Assembly (NCBI GenBank): GCA_018222985.1
Contig: JAAEZG010000004.1
Span: forward strand, 62,001-126,000
Direction of reading: 5' to 3'
From: Gammaproteobacteria bacterium
Lineage (GTDB): Bacteria; Pseudomonadota; Gammaproteobacteria; Enterobacterales; Alteromonadaceae
Length of the DNA stretch: 64,000 nucleotides
Shown here: one piece after another, positions 9,042-18,331 of the stretch
Layout: each line of letters starts with the position of its first letter
Numbering within the stretch: the stretch's first letter is position 1
Notes under the pieces: generated by a model
Told to the model about the DNA's origin: nothing
Database searches by the model: none
Seen by the model: only the letters and a program-made list of their open reading frames with translations
Position numbers and translations under genes: made by a program

Positions 9042-11117
9042 ATGCACTATTCACGATTCATTGCTTGGGCTGGCGCGTCAGTTTTGGCGCTGCAAGTGCT
9101 GGCTGAGCCGGTATTAGCGGCACCAACCGACGGCAAAAACCAGCTGTCGACCTTTCAAGCCGAAGACATTTTTGCACTCGAATGGGCAAGCGACCCACAA
9201 ATTTCGCCAAACGGGCGTTATGTGGTGTATGTGCGCCATGGCTTTGACATTATGAAAGACAACACCAAGCGCAGCTTGTGGTTGCTTGATACCCAGTCTG
9301 GTAGTCACACCCCGTTGTTTGATGATCAATTTAGTTACGGCAACCCAACGTGGTCACCCGACGGCTCGCGACTGGCATTTAGCTCTAATCGTGGTGGCAA
9401 AAATCAAATTCACGTGTACCACCTTGCAACCAAAACACATAGCGCGATTACCGAGGTGCAAGAAAGCCCGCGTCAGTTTTCTTGGTCAAAAAACGGCAAG
9501 CACTTGGCGTTTGTTATGAACGTCGAGGCACCGAAAACCGACTACGCAAAGTCGGTCAAGAAGCCCAAGAAGCCAAAAGATGCCAAATGGGCCAAACCGC
9601 CGGTTATTGTTGAGCGTACGTACTACCAACGCGATGGTGCAGGGGTGTTGAAAGACGCTTACAGCCAAATTTTTGTGGTGCCGAGCGATGGCGGGCATGC
9701 GCGCCAGCTTACCGAAGGGGCATATAGCCATAGCGGGCCGTTAGCATGGGTAAATAAAGACCAAGCGTTGGTTTTTAGCGCCAACCGTCACGAAAACTGG
9801 GAGTACCAAGTTAATGAATCGGATTTATGGCTTGTTGCTATCAATGATGGCGCGTTAACGCAAATTACCGACAAACCAGGCCGCGAATATGCACCGGTGG
9901 TTTCACCCAATGGCAAGTCTTTGGCCTACTTGCAGCGCGATAATGCGCCAGTGCCTTACCACAATGCCAAATTAACCATTATGAATTGGCAAAATCAGGT
10001 TTCACGTGAGCTATTAAGCGACTTTGATCGTTCTATTGAGAGCCCGCAGTGGCTAAGCAATAGCGCACTTGCCGTACAGTATGCCGATCGCGGTCGTTAC
10101 AAACTGGCGCAAGTAACCGTAAAAGGTCAATTAACCGATTGGGTAAACGATGTCGGTGGCGTGTCAGTGAGTCGCCCTTATTTAAGCGGTGGGTATTCAG
10201 TTGCGCTTGAAAACGGTGCAGTTGCCTATACGCAAGGTAGTGCTTATCGCCCGGCGGACGTGGCCGTGTATCGTAACGGTAAAACCGCCACTTTCACGGC
10301 GCTTAACGACGACGTGCTGGGGCATCGCGAACTGGGCAAGGTACATGAGTTTACCTACACCTCAAGTTACGACGACACTGAAATTCATGGCTGGTACATT
10401 ACCCCGCCAAACTATGACCCGAATAAAAAATACCCGCTGGTGTTAGAAATTCACGGTGGCCCGCACTTGGCCTACGGCCCAACCTTTGCCGCTGAGCAAC
10501 AGCGCTATGCCGCAGAGGGTTATATTGTGTTTTATAACAATTACCGCGGTAGTACCTCGTATGGTGCCGAACACGCCTTAAAACTAGACGGTTTTTACTC
10601 GTCTGAGCGCGATCACGCAGACCACATGTCGGGCATTGATGTGTTAATTGACAAAGGCATGGTTGACCCTAATAACCTGTTTATTGCGGGCGGTTCAGCC
10701 GGTGGTATTGCAACTACCTATGCGGTTGGCTTAACCGATCGCTTTAACGCAGCGGCGGCAACCAACCCAGTTATTAACTGGGTAAGTAAAACGCTCACTG
10801 CCGATAGCTATTTGGGGCAAATTCACAATCAGTTTCCAGCGAAGCCATGGGAAGACTATGAACATTATTGGAAGCGTTCACCGTTGTCGCTGGTAGGCAA
10901 TGTGAAAACGCCAGTGATGTTGTTTAGCGGTGAAAATGACCGCCGTGTGCCCATGTCAGAAATTGAGCAGTTTTACCAAGCATTGCAGTTGCGTCAGGTT
11001 GATACGGCCATGGTTCGAGTGCCAGACGCCGCGCATGGCGTGACCGCACGGCCGTCGAACATGATCGCTAAAATTGAACACACATTAGCGTGGTTTAAAC
11101 GTTACTTGAAAGAATAA
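9042..11117 (+). CDS. S9 family prolyl oligopeptidase (dipeptidyl/acyl-peptidase type), exported
   Basis: A 691-residue serine peptidase with an N-terminal signal peptide, ending around VLAAP, and a beta-propeller domain (residues ~40-390) containing WSPDGSRLAFSSNR-type blades. The C-terminal alpha/beta-hydrolase domain carries the nucleophile motif GGSAGG, the catalytic Asp in FSGENDRRVP and the catalytic His in DAAHGV. HGGPH forms the oxyanion region. It probably degrades imported or periplasmic peptides. The gene appears monocistronic, with a 50-nt gap to the following yqhA-like gene. Confidence 0.93.
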   Translation: MHYSRFIAWAGASVLALQVLAEPVLAAPTDGKNQLSTFQAEDIFALEWASDPQISPNGRYVVYVRHGFDIMKDNTKRSLWLLDTQSGSHTPLFDDQFSYGNPTWSPDGSRLAFSSNRGGKNQIHVYHLATKTHSAITEVQESPRQFSWSKNGKHLAFVMNVEAPKTDYAKSVKKPKKPKDAKWAKPPVIVERTYYQRDGAGVLKDAYSQIFVVPSDGGHARQLTEGAYSHSGPLAWVNKDQALVFSANRHENWEYQVNESDLWLVAINDGALTQITDKPGREYAPVVSPNGKSLAYLQRDNAPVPYHNAKLTIMNWQNQVSRELLSDFDRSIESPQWLSNSALAVQYADRGRYKLAQVTVKGQLTDWVNDVGGVSVSRPYLSGGYSVALENGAVAYTQGSAYRPADVAVYRNGKTATFTALNDDVLGHRELGKVHEFTYTSSYDDTEIHGWYITPPNYDPNKKYPLVLEIHGGPHLAYGPTFAAEQQRYAAEGYIVFYNNYRGSTSYGAEHALKLDGFYSSERDHADHMSGIDVLIDKGMVDPNNLFIAGGSAGGIATTYAVGLTDRFNAAAATNPVINWVSKTLTADSYLGQIHNQFPAKPWEDYEHYWKRSPLSLVGNVKTPVMLFSGENDRRVPMSEIEQFYQALQLRQVDTAMVRVPDAAHGVTARPSNMIAKIEHTLAWFKRYLKE

Positions 11118-11166
11118 ATATTGATATTATGGCGCTAGATACAGTTCACAACGAGCAAAGATAATC

Positions 11167-11667
11167 ATGGAACGTTTTCTTGAAAATTTGATGTACAGCT
11201 TACGTTGGCTGCTAGCGCCAATTTACTTGGGTTTAAGTTTGGCAGTTATGTTGCTTGGTATAAAGTTCTTTCAAGAGCTTTACCATGTAGCGCCAGTTAT
11301 TTTTACCATTAAAGAAGTGGACCTTATACTGCTAACACTGACGCTCATTGATATTGCGTTAGTCGGTGGGTTACTAGTTATGGTGATGCTGAGCGGCTAT
11401 GAAAACTTTGTTTCCACGCTCAATATTAATAACGACACCGAAAAGCTCGCGTGGCTAGGTAAAATCGACTCGGGCGGCTTAAAGAACAAAGTGGCGGCGT
11501 CTATTGTCGCTATTTCGTCTATTCACTTATTAAAAGTGTTTATGAATGCCGAAAACCTGACGGAAACCACCATAAAATGGTACGTCATTATGCACTTAAC
11601 TTTTGTAGGCTCGGCGTTCGCTATGGGGTATCTCGACCGGTTAACGCGCAAAAAAGGTGAAGAATAA
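11167..11667 (+). CDS. yqhA: UPF0114 family membrane protein (YqhA-like)
   Basis: A 166-residue membrane protein with four predicted transmembrane helices. The N-terminus ([20 protein letters not shown]) and the central GYENFVS segment are typical of UPF0114/YqhA. No biochemical function is established for the family. It ends 7 nt before the convergent alr gene. Confidence 0.9.
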   Translation: MERFLENLMYSLRWLLAPIYLGLSLAVMLLGIKFFQELYHVAPVIFTIKEVDLILLTLTLIDIALVGGLLVMVMLSGYENFVSTLNINNDTEKLAWLGKIDSGGLKNKVAASIVAISSIHLLKVFMNAENLTETTIKWYVIMHLTFVGSAFAMGYLDRLTRKKGEE

Positions 11668-11674
11668 CTGCCGG

Positions 11675-12781
11675 TTATTCTATCGGTACACGCGGCACCC
11701 GCGCGCTAACACCGGTGAGTAAGTCATAGCTGATGGTGTCAGCACATTGGGCAACGTCGGCAACGGCGATATTGGGCCCCCATAATTCAACGTCGTCACC
11801 GATGGCTACCTGTGGCACATCGGTGACATCGATCATGATCATGTCCATGGTCACTGTCCCAGCTAAATGTGCCTTATGCCCGTTAATAAATACCGGCGTG
11901 CCATTTTTGGCGTGGCGCGGGTAGCCGTCAGCATAGCCAATTGAAACAGTAGCTATTTTGCTGTTGCGTTCAGCTACCCAAGAGGCCCCGTAACTGACAG
12001 ATTCACCCGCTTTTACGTCGCGAATAGCAATCACCGCAGCAACCAGTCGCATGACACTTTGCAGCGGTGCAGGAAGCTCTGAAGTGCTTGGATTGTCACC
12101 ATAAAATAGAATACCCGAGCGTACCCATTGCTGGCTTGGGTGCGCCAAGTCAATAGCCGTGCTAACCAACGCAGCAGAATTTGCGACGCTTAAGTCTAAA
12201 CTGGCTTCGGTAACCGCACAGACCTCTTCAAACAGTTCGAGTTGTTGTTTATTCAGGTTATGGTTGTGGGCATCGGCCGCCGCAAAGTGTGACATCATGG
12301 TCACGCTAGCAACCTGCGGGCAGCGCTTTAACTGTTGATACGCGTCTGCCACCTGGTCGATCGCCCAACCTAACCGGTGCATGCCCGTGTCAACTTTTAG
12401 CCACACCGCCAACGGGCGCACGAGTCGCGCTGTTGCAATGGCATTTAGCTGTTCTTGTTGGTGCACCACCGGCTGAAAATTGTAATGCGCACAAATAGGT
12501 AATTCAGCTTCGCTAAAACAGCCTTCAAGCAATATCACCGGTTGTTGAAACCCAGCGTTACGTAGTTGCACAGCCTCGTCCACAAACGCTACCGCAAAGG
12601 CATCAACATAGGGTGCAATCGCGTTGGCAACCGTCAGCATGCCATGGCCGTATCCGTCGGCCTTTACCACCCCAATAAGGCGTGCATCGGCTGCTAGCTG
12701 ACGCGCAACACGCGCATTATTTTCAAGGGCTTGGCGGCTAATTTCTGCGCGGGTTGGGCGAAAGTGCACTCCGTTATTCAT
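11675..12781 (-). CDS. alr: alanine racemase
   Basis: PLP-dependent racemase that makes D-alanine for peptidoglycan. The 368 residues match the family length. The PLP lysine lies in VVKADGYGHG near residue 40, the catalytic Tyr in VSYGASW, and the C-terminal beta-domain contains IGYADGYPR and VTMDMIMIDVT. It follows the nhaC-like gene by 8 nt on the same strand, so the two probably share a transcript. Whether this is the constitutive or the catabolic paralogue cannot be told from the window. Confidence 0.95.
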   Translation of the reverse strand: MNNGVHFRPTRAEISRQALENNARVARQLAADARLIGVVKADGYGHGMLTVANAIAPYVDAFAVAFVDEAVQLRNAGFQQPVILLEGCFSEAELPICAHYNFQPVVHQQEQLNAIATARLVRPLAVWLKVDTGMHRLGWAIDQVADAYQQLKRCPQVASVTMMSHFAAADAHNHNLNKQQLELFEEVCAVTEASLDLSVANSAALVSTAIDLAHPSQQWVRSGILFYGDNPSTSELPAPLQSVMRLVAAVIAIRDVKAGESVSYGASWVAERNSKIATVSIGYADGYPRHAKNGTPVFINGHKAHLAGTVTMDMIMIDVTDVPQVAIGDDVELWGPNIAVADVAQCADTISYDLLTGVSARVPRVPIE

Positions 12782-12789
12782 GGGGGTCC

Positions 12790-14163
12790 TTAAATCATGA
12801 CAAAGCTGGCAATAATATACAGTACAAAGGTTAGAACGCCGCCAGTTAGTGCGTAGGGTAACTGAGTGCGTACATGTTCAAGCAAGTCGCAACCCGAAGC
12901 CAACGCAGACACCGCCGTGGTATCTGAAATGGGCGAGCAGTGGTCACCAAATACACCACCACCTAATACCGCAGCCAGCAACAATGGGGCCGGTAAATCA
13001 AGCGCGACTATCATGGGGGCGGCAATGGGAATTAATATGGCAAATGTGCCCCATGACGTTCCTGTGGTGAAGGATATCAGTGCGCCCGCTAGAAATAACA
13101 TAGGCGCAATTAAAATTAATGGTAAAAAATCACCGACTAAATTTGCTAAAAACACCCCGGTACCTAACTCGCGCAAGCTACTGCCAAGTGCTAAAGACAG
13201 CAGCACAATGCTAACTAGCGGCAATAGCTCGGACATACCTTTAAAGCCGATATTGACCAATTGCTGATGACTTTTGCGTTTGCTTGCAAGCAGCATAAAG
13301 TAAGCAACTACGCACGCTAAAGCCGTGGCATAAAGCACAGATTTCGAACCGTCACCTTGGGTGATATCGCCACCGCCAGTACCGAACATAAAGGCCACCA
13401 TGCCAAATACCATGACCAACAACGGCACCAGCATATAGCGCGCTTTACTGTTGCTAGGCACATGTTCAGGCAAGTCTTGGTGCGGCTGAGGCTGTGCTTC
13501 AATGGCGCGCATTGGGCCATGAACTTTACCGCTAATTGCGGTGTAAAATACCAAAACCAAAGTAACTAACGCATAAAAGTTAAAGGGAATTGTTGCCCAC
13601 AAGGTCGCTACCGACGAGCCGGGTAGGTTTTGCTGCTCAAGCATACCTAATACATAGGCGCCCCAGCCGTTCAGTAAAATTAATATGCAAACTGGCGCGC
13701 TGGTACTGTCAATTAAGTAGGCAAGTCGCGCGCGACTCATGCCTAACTTCTCGAATAATCCGCGTGACAAAATACCCGCGGTTAACACACTTAGGTTCGA
13801 CTCGATAAACACGAAAACGCCGGTAAAAACCGTCATTAAACTGGCACTACGTTTGGTTTTCCCTAGCCCCCGAGCCAACAAGGCTTCAACCGTTGCGGCA
13901 ACGCCACCAGACTCGCGAATGTAGGCCAGTAACGCACCGACCATTAAGCTAAAGATAAGAATGCGGGCATTTCCGGCAGAGCCAAACACGGCGACAATGC
14001 GCTCAATAGTCGCAATGAACGTGTACATGAGCGACTCATTCATTTGCCACACCAGCAGTAACTCTGACGTCGCTATCGCCAAAAGCAGTGCAACAATGAC
14101 TTCTTTTCGCCAAAACACCACCAAAATTGCAACTAGTGGAGGGATTACTGACATCCAACCCAT
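12790..14163 (-). CDS. nhaC: NhaC-family Na+/H+ antiporter (or related transporter)
   Basis: A 457-residue polytopic membrane protein of the NhaC/ion-transporter superfamily, with about 11-12 hydrophobic helices. Conserved-looking stretches include FIESNLSVLTAG, FTTGTSWGTFAI and GGVFGDHCSPISDTT, the last of which is characteristic of the family. It probably exchanges sodium for protons across the inner membrane, consistent with a marine lifestyle. Some relatives transport amino acids or dicarboxylates, so the substrate is inferred. It is upstream of alr and probably co-transcribed. Confidence 0.85.
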   Translation of the reverse strand: MGWMSVIPPLVAILVVFWRKEVIVALLLAIATSELLLVWQMNESLMYTFIATIERIVAVFGSAGNARILIFSLMVGALLAYIRESGGVAATVEALLARGLGKTKRSASLMTVFTGVFVFIESNLSVLTAGILSRGLFEKLGMSRARLAYLIDSTSAPVCILILLNGWGAYVLGMLEQQNLPGSSVATLWATIPFNFYALVTLVLVFYTAISGKVHGPMRAIEAQPQPHQDLPEHVPSNSKARYMLVPLLVMVFGMVAFMFGTGGGDITQGDGSKSVLYATALACVVAYFMLLASKRKSHQQLVNIGFKGMSELLPLVSIVLLSLALGSSLRELGTGVFLANLVGDFLPLILIAPMLFLAGALISFTTGTSWGTFAILIPIAAPMIVALDLPAPLLLAAVLGGGVFGDHCSPISDTTAVSALASGCDLLEHVRTQLPYALTGGVLTFVLYIIASFVMI

Positions 14164-14270
14164 ATTGTGCGCCTTATCGTTTTATAGTTGTGCCTATTGT
14201 GCCAAGGCCTGTTGTTCTGCGCAATCTAGCAGAAATATGACGAGGAGCACAGAAATCACTTGAAAACTAA

Positions 14271-14290
14271 ATGCGAATCGTTATCATTAG
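14271..14290 (+). promoter_or_regulatory. candidate Fur box upstream of the TonB-dependent receptor
   Basis: The segment ATGCGAATCGTTATCATTAG matches the right half of the 19-bp Fur consensus well (TTATCATT) and the left half imperfectly. It sits 27 nt upstream of the receptor's ATG. This placement predicts iron repression of the receptor and of the overlapping PepSY gene. Confidence 0.55.
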
Positions 14291-14316
14291 CGCATAATTT
14301 TCATGTGGGGTTCCTT

Positions 14317-16416
14317 ATGCGATTTACTGCGTTAGCATTAGCCATCGGCTTTACGCCTATTTTTGTGAGTTTTTCAGCCGTCGCGCAAGACACAAGCGTC
14401 GACGAAGTGATTAAAGTATCAGCGTCACGTACTTCTCAGCCAGCCAGCAGTATTGCGGCTACTGTCACGGTTATTGACGGTGAGCAAATTCGTCAGCAAC
14501 TGGCGGTTGCTGACTCATTGTCGGACGTACTCGGTAATTTAGTGCCAGCCTTTTCGCCGTCACGTCAAAAGTTAACTAGCGCCGGTGAAACCTTGCGAGG
14601 GCGCGAGCCATTGTACTTAATTGACGGTGTGCCACAGTCAAACCCGTTGCGTAATGGTTCACGTGCCAGCTACACCATTGACCCATTGATGATCGAGCGC
14701 GTTGAAGTTATTCACGGTGCCAGTGCTATTCAGGGTATGGGCGCAAGTGGCGGTATTATTAATATTGTCACCAAATCAGCAACCGAAGGTGCAACTCATG
14801 AAGTTGTTGCTGGCCTGTCGGCACCAACAGCTGACGCAGGTGAAGGCCTAAGCTACCGTACTGGCTACTTATTCCGCGGCGTTTCAGGTGACTGGCGTGT
14901 TGTTGCCGGCGCGCAATTGCGTAGCACTGGTATGTATGTTGATGGCAACGGCGATCTTATTGGAACCGATGTTACCCAAGGCGACACACAAGACTCTGAA
15001 AGCTATGATGTGTTCACCAAGATTGGCTATAAGTTAAATGCCGAGCAAGATCTAGAGCTGATGCTGAATCACTTCAACATGCAAGGCAATGGCGACTATT
15101 CTCCGGTTGCCGGTAACCGAGCTGAAGGCATTGCGGCTATTTCGGTGAAGCAACCAACCGAAGGCGACCCAGCCGAAAACGAAGTCACCACGGCCACGTT
15201 AACCTATAAGCACCAAAACATTGTCGGTGCAGACCTAAACTGGCAACTGTTTGTACAAGATTTCTCAGCACTATACGGCGGTGGCACATACGGTGTATTC
15301 CAAGACCCCGCCTACGGTGACGTAGTTTTCGACCAGTCACGCAATGATTCCAATAAAGTTGGCTCGCGTTTGACCCTGAACTGGCGCAATGTCGCACAGG
15401 GCCCGTTTGACGTGACCGCCGGGCTAGACTATTTGCGCGACACAACTTACCAAGAATTAGCGCAAACCGGGCGCAACTGGGTACCAGAAACCACCTTTAA
15501 TAACTGGGCGCCATTCGTGCAAACACGTTTTGTACATGACGCGCTGACCATTAGTGGCGGCGTACGTTATGAATACGGGCAGTTAGAAGTTGACGACTTC
15601 ACCACGCTATATAGTTACAACAGCACGTTCGTTGAAGGCGGCAAGCCATCGTTTAATGAATTGCTACCGAATGTTGGGGCGGTGTATGAATTCACTAAGG
15701 CATGGCGTGCGTTTGTTAGCTACTCAGAAGGCTTCAGCATGCCAGACGTTGGCCGCGTGTTACGGGGTATTAATACGCCTGACTTAACTGTTGATGCTTT
15801 TTTGAATTTACAACCAGTTATTGCTGACAACCGCGAAATTGGTATCGAATATCGCGGCCAAGCGTTGCGCGCCAGCTTAAGTTACTTTACTTCTGAGTCT
15901 GACTTGGGCGCGCGCCTGCAAGCTGATAGCGACGGTATTTTCTCGGTACAGCGTGAGCGCACTGAAATTGATGGCTTCGAATTTGCTGCCACGTACGCAC
16001 TGAGCGGAGCGACAAGCTTTGGTGTTAACTACGCTGACACGAATGGCGAGTATGACAGCAATGGCGATAACCAAGTGGACACCAAGTTGGGTGGTCGCAA
16101 CATTGCACCGCGCCGCCTTAATGTGCACTGGTTACAACAATGGAGCGATGCAATTAGCTCGCGCGTTCAAGTGAATAAGCTATTTGACCGTCATATTTAT
16201 ACCGGCGCCAACGCCATTAATAATTTTGACGGGTACCAAACAGTGGACGCACAAATCAATTATGAAACACTTGATTACGGTATGTTTACCGTGGGCATCG
16301 AGAACGTATTTGATGAGTTTTATTTCACTTACTACGCGCAAACTGCGGGTGCAGATCGTACTAACTTTGCTGGCCGTGGCCGCACCGTGAGCGTCAATTG
16401 GCAATATCAGTTCTAA
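14317..16416 (+). CDS. TonB-dependent outer membrane siderophore receptor
   Basis: I choose ATG 14317 because it directly precedes a signal peptide (RFTALALAIGFTPIFVSFSAVA) and lies downstream of the Fur box. The 699-residue protein has a TonB box-like segment (VDEVIKVSA) and a plug domain (residues ~40-150, with LRGREPLYLIDGVPQSNPLR). A 22-strand barrel follows, ending in the aromatic C-terminus NWQYQF. It should import ferric siderophores with TonB/ExbBD energy. The overlapping PepSY-domain gene supports a role in ferric-siderophore uptake and reduction. The cognate siderophore is unknown. Confidence 0.93.
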   Translation: MRFTALALAIGFTPIFVSFSAVAQDTSVDEVIKVSASRTSQPASSIAATVTVIDGEQIRQQLAVADSLSDVLGNLVPAFSPSRQKLTSAGETLRGREPLYLIDGVPQSNPLRNGSRASYTIDPLMIERVEVIHGASAIQGMGASGGIINIVTKSATEGATHEVVAGLSAPTADAGEGLSYRTGYLFRGVSGDWRVVAGAQLRSTGMYVDGNGDLIGTDVTQGDTQDSESYDVFTKIGYKLNAEQDLELMLNHFNMQGNGDYSPVAGNRAEGIAAISVKQPTEGDPAENEVTTATLTYKHQNIVGADLNWQLFVQDFSALYGGGTYGVFQDPAYGDVVFDQSRNDSNKVGSRLTLNWRNVAQGPFDVTAGLDYLRDTTYQELAQTGRNWVPETTFNNWAPFVQTRFVHDALTISGGVRYEYGQLEVDDFTTLYSYNSTFVEGGKPSFNELLPNVGAVYEFTKAWRAFVSYSEGFSMPDVGRVLRGINTPDLTVDAFLNLQPVIADNREIGIEYRGQALRASLSYFTSESDLGARLQADSDGIFSVQRERTEIDGFEFAATYALSGATSFGVNYADTNGEYDSNGDNQVDTKLGGRNIAPRRLNVHWLQQWSDAISSRVQVNKLFDRHIYTGANAINNFDGYQTVDAQINYETLDYGMFTVGIENVFDEFYFTYYAQTAGADRTNFAGRGRTVSVNWQYQF

Positions 16417-17444
16417 TCAAGCTACACCGTTGGCTTGGGCTAACGCTTGGGCTGTGGCTCGTGCTCGTCGCTTTGACGGGCACGTTGCTTTTGTACCGTG
16501 TCGAGCTGCTTCAACTAACCTACCCACAACTGCAACTGCCGCAATGGCCGTCGCAGCAGCAAACCGCGTTGGTACTTGACCAGTATACCGAGGGGTATGC
16601 CTACATGCCGCGCGAGGCCAATCCGTGGCTAGAAATAGTACTGCCTGACGGCGCTCGTCATTATTACAATGCCCACGGCGAACGGGTACTAGAGCGCCCG
16701 TATTTAGGTGACTTTGTTAGCATTATGGTGGCGTTTCACCATCATTTGTTGCTTGATGAGCTTGGCAAAGACTTGCTCGGTTGGCTTGGCTTAGGCGCAT
16801 TGATGATTGCGATAACCGGTATTATACGTTGGTGGCCGAAACACTGGAGCCGACGCCTCGTTAAGATACGTTGGCAATGGCCATGGCAGCGCGGATTTGC
16901 CGGCACTTTGTTTCAACTGCATAAAGTTGCAGGCAGCTTACTGTTTGTGCCGCTGATTGTCGGCTTAGCGACAGGCACCGCTATTATGTATGCTGGGGCT
17001 GTTAGCAAAACTCTCGAGTTGGTCTTTCCTCAACAGCAGTCGGCACCTTATCAACCCGCACCATTAGCAGCTGACATAAAAGCAACAACCTGGCAGCAAC
17101 GGTTTGACGTTACCGCAATGTTGTACCCCGATCTCACTCCTCAATTGATATCGATGAGTAACCACAGTGTGCGTTTAACGTACCCCGGTGAATGGCACCC
17201 CAATGGGCGAAGCTCGGTAACTTTTGATGCCCAAACCGGCGCGGTATTAAAGAGCTATGACGTACGTAACGCCACGCTTGGTTATGCGTTAAGCCAAATG
17301 GTCTACCCAGTACATGTTGCTGCTATTGGTGGCGTAAGTTGGCTTGTGGTGGTGCTCATTGGTGGTATTGCGTTGACGTTATTGCCACTCAGTGGCATCT
17401 ACTTTTGGTGCTGGCGCCAATACCGTAAACGATGTACTTTGTAG
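16398..17444 (+). CDS. PepSY-associated transmembrane protein (siderophore/iron reduction partner)
   Basis: A 348-residue inner-membrane protein with about four transmembrane helices. The first holds KLHRWLGLTLGLWLVL, the classic PepSY-TM signature, and FHHHLLLDELGKDLLGWLG and FQLHKVAGSLLF supply further conserved histidines that may ligate haem. It starts at TTG 16398, overlapping the receptor gene by 19 nt, so translation is probably coupled and regulation shared. Family members paired with TonB receptors are proposed ferric-siderophore reductases. That role is by analogy. Confidence 0.82.
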   Translation: MAISVLIKLHRWLGLTLGLWLVLVALTGTLLLYRVELLQLTYPQLQLPQWPSQQQTALVLDQYTEGYAYMPREANPWLEIVLPDGARHYYNAHGERVLERPYLGDFVSIMVAFHHHLLLDELGKDLLGWLGLGALMIAITGIIRWWPKHWSRRLVKIRWQWPWQRGFAGTLFQLHKVAGSLLFVPLIVGLATGTAIMYAGAVSKTLELVFPQQQSAPYQPAPLAADIKATTWQQRFDVTAMLYPDLTPQLISMSNHSVRLTYPGEWHPNGRSSVTFDAQTGAVLKSYDVRNATLGYALSQMVYPVHVAAIGGVSWLVVVLIGGIALTLLPLSGIYFWCWRQYRKRCTL

Positions 17445-17473
17445 GCATAATTTACAATTTGCATCATGCGCTA

Positions 17474-18331
17474 ATGACACAACGTATACCTATTGCCACA
17501 CTTGGGCCGGCCGGCACATTTTCTGAACTAGCGGTTTGGGAATTCGCTAAACAGTATGAGCACATGCATTATGCGCTCTATCCAAGCTTGCAGCGCACCT
17601 TGGCGAGTGTGCCATCACACCACGATATTGCGGTGGTACCACTAGAAAACATCGTTGAAGGCATTGTTTCGCCGGTGGTCGACAGCTTTGTGCGGCAACC
17701 ACTGCAAATTATCGCTGAACTCACCATTCCAGTGCGTTTTTCCGTGGTTGCGAACCACCAAGAGCCGCAGCGCGTGTTTGCTCAGTTTGTGGCTCAGGGT
17801 CAGTGCTCTGACTGGCTCGCGCTACATGAGGGCGATGTGGTAACCACTGCCAGCAATACCGAGTCGCTAGAATTACTGCTTAGCTGCCAAACTCCAGCCG
17901 CTGCAATTGTGCCCGAACACTTAATAACCGAATCGTTATTGGCTAAGCATGAATTTGCTCAGGTGGTGCACGATGTGACAGATTACGCGCATAACGTCAC
18001 GCGCTTTGTGGCCGTGCAGCACCCGCAGCCTTTGGCCACCGCGCAACCTGATAAGCACTATAAGTCGTCGATTGTGATTGTCGATGATCAAGACCACCCA
18101 GGTTTATTGCTAGAACACTTGCAGGCTTTTGCCGTGCACCAAGTGAATTTGTTGGCATTGGTTTCTCGGCCGACAGGCCAGAAATTTGGCCAGTATCATT
18201 TTTTCATTGAGCTTGAAGGGCACTTAGAGCACCCGCGGGTGCAGGCCGCCTTAAGCGCTGTAAAACTGCGCAACCGCGTTATTGAGCTCGGTAGTTATGT
18301 CTACTCTAACTCGAGTTCAAGTTGCAGCTGA
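17474..18331 (+). CDS. pheA: prephenate dehydratase with ACT domain
   Basis: Monofunctional prephenate dehydratase: prephenate to phenylpyruvate in phenylalanine synthesis. I place the start at the internal Met (MTQRIPIATLGPAG), since the residues upstream lie outside the family. TLGPAGTFSE opens the catalytic domain, VVPLENIVEG is the substrate-binding segment, and TRFVAV is the conserved TRF motif. The C-terminal ACT domain (PGLLLEHLQAFAVHQVN, then LVSRPT) should mediate phenylalanine feedback. No chorismate mutase domain is fused. Its last 31 nt overlap the convergent dinB gene. Confidence 0.9.
   Translation: MTQRIPIATLGPAGTFSELAVWEFAKQYEHMHYALYPSLQRTLASVPSHHDIAVVPLENIVEGIVSPVVDSFVRQPLQIIAELTIPVRFSVVANHQEPQRVFAQFVAQGQCSDWLALHEGDVVTTASNTESLELLLSCQTPAAAIVPEHLITESLLAKHEFAQVVHDVTDYAHNVTRFVAVQHPQPLATAQPDKHYKSSIVIVDDQDHPGLLLEHLQAFAVHQVNLLALVSRPTGQKFGQYHFFIELEGHLEHPRVQAALSAVKLRNRVIELGSYVYSNSSSSCS

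Noticed and set aside
18301..18331. 31-nt tail-to-tail overlap of pheA and dinB
   Set aside because: Small convergent overlaps are ordinary in compact bacterial genomes.
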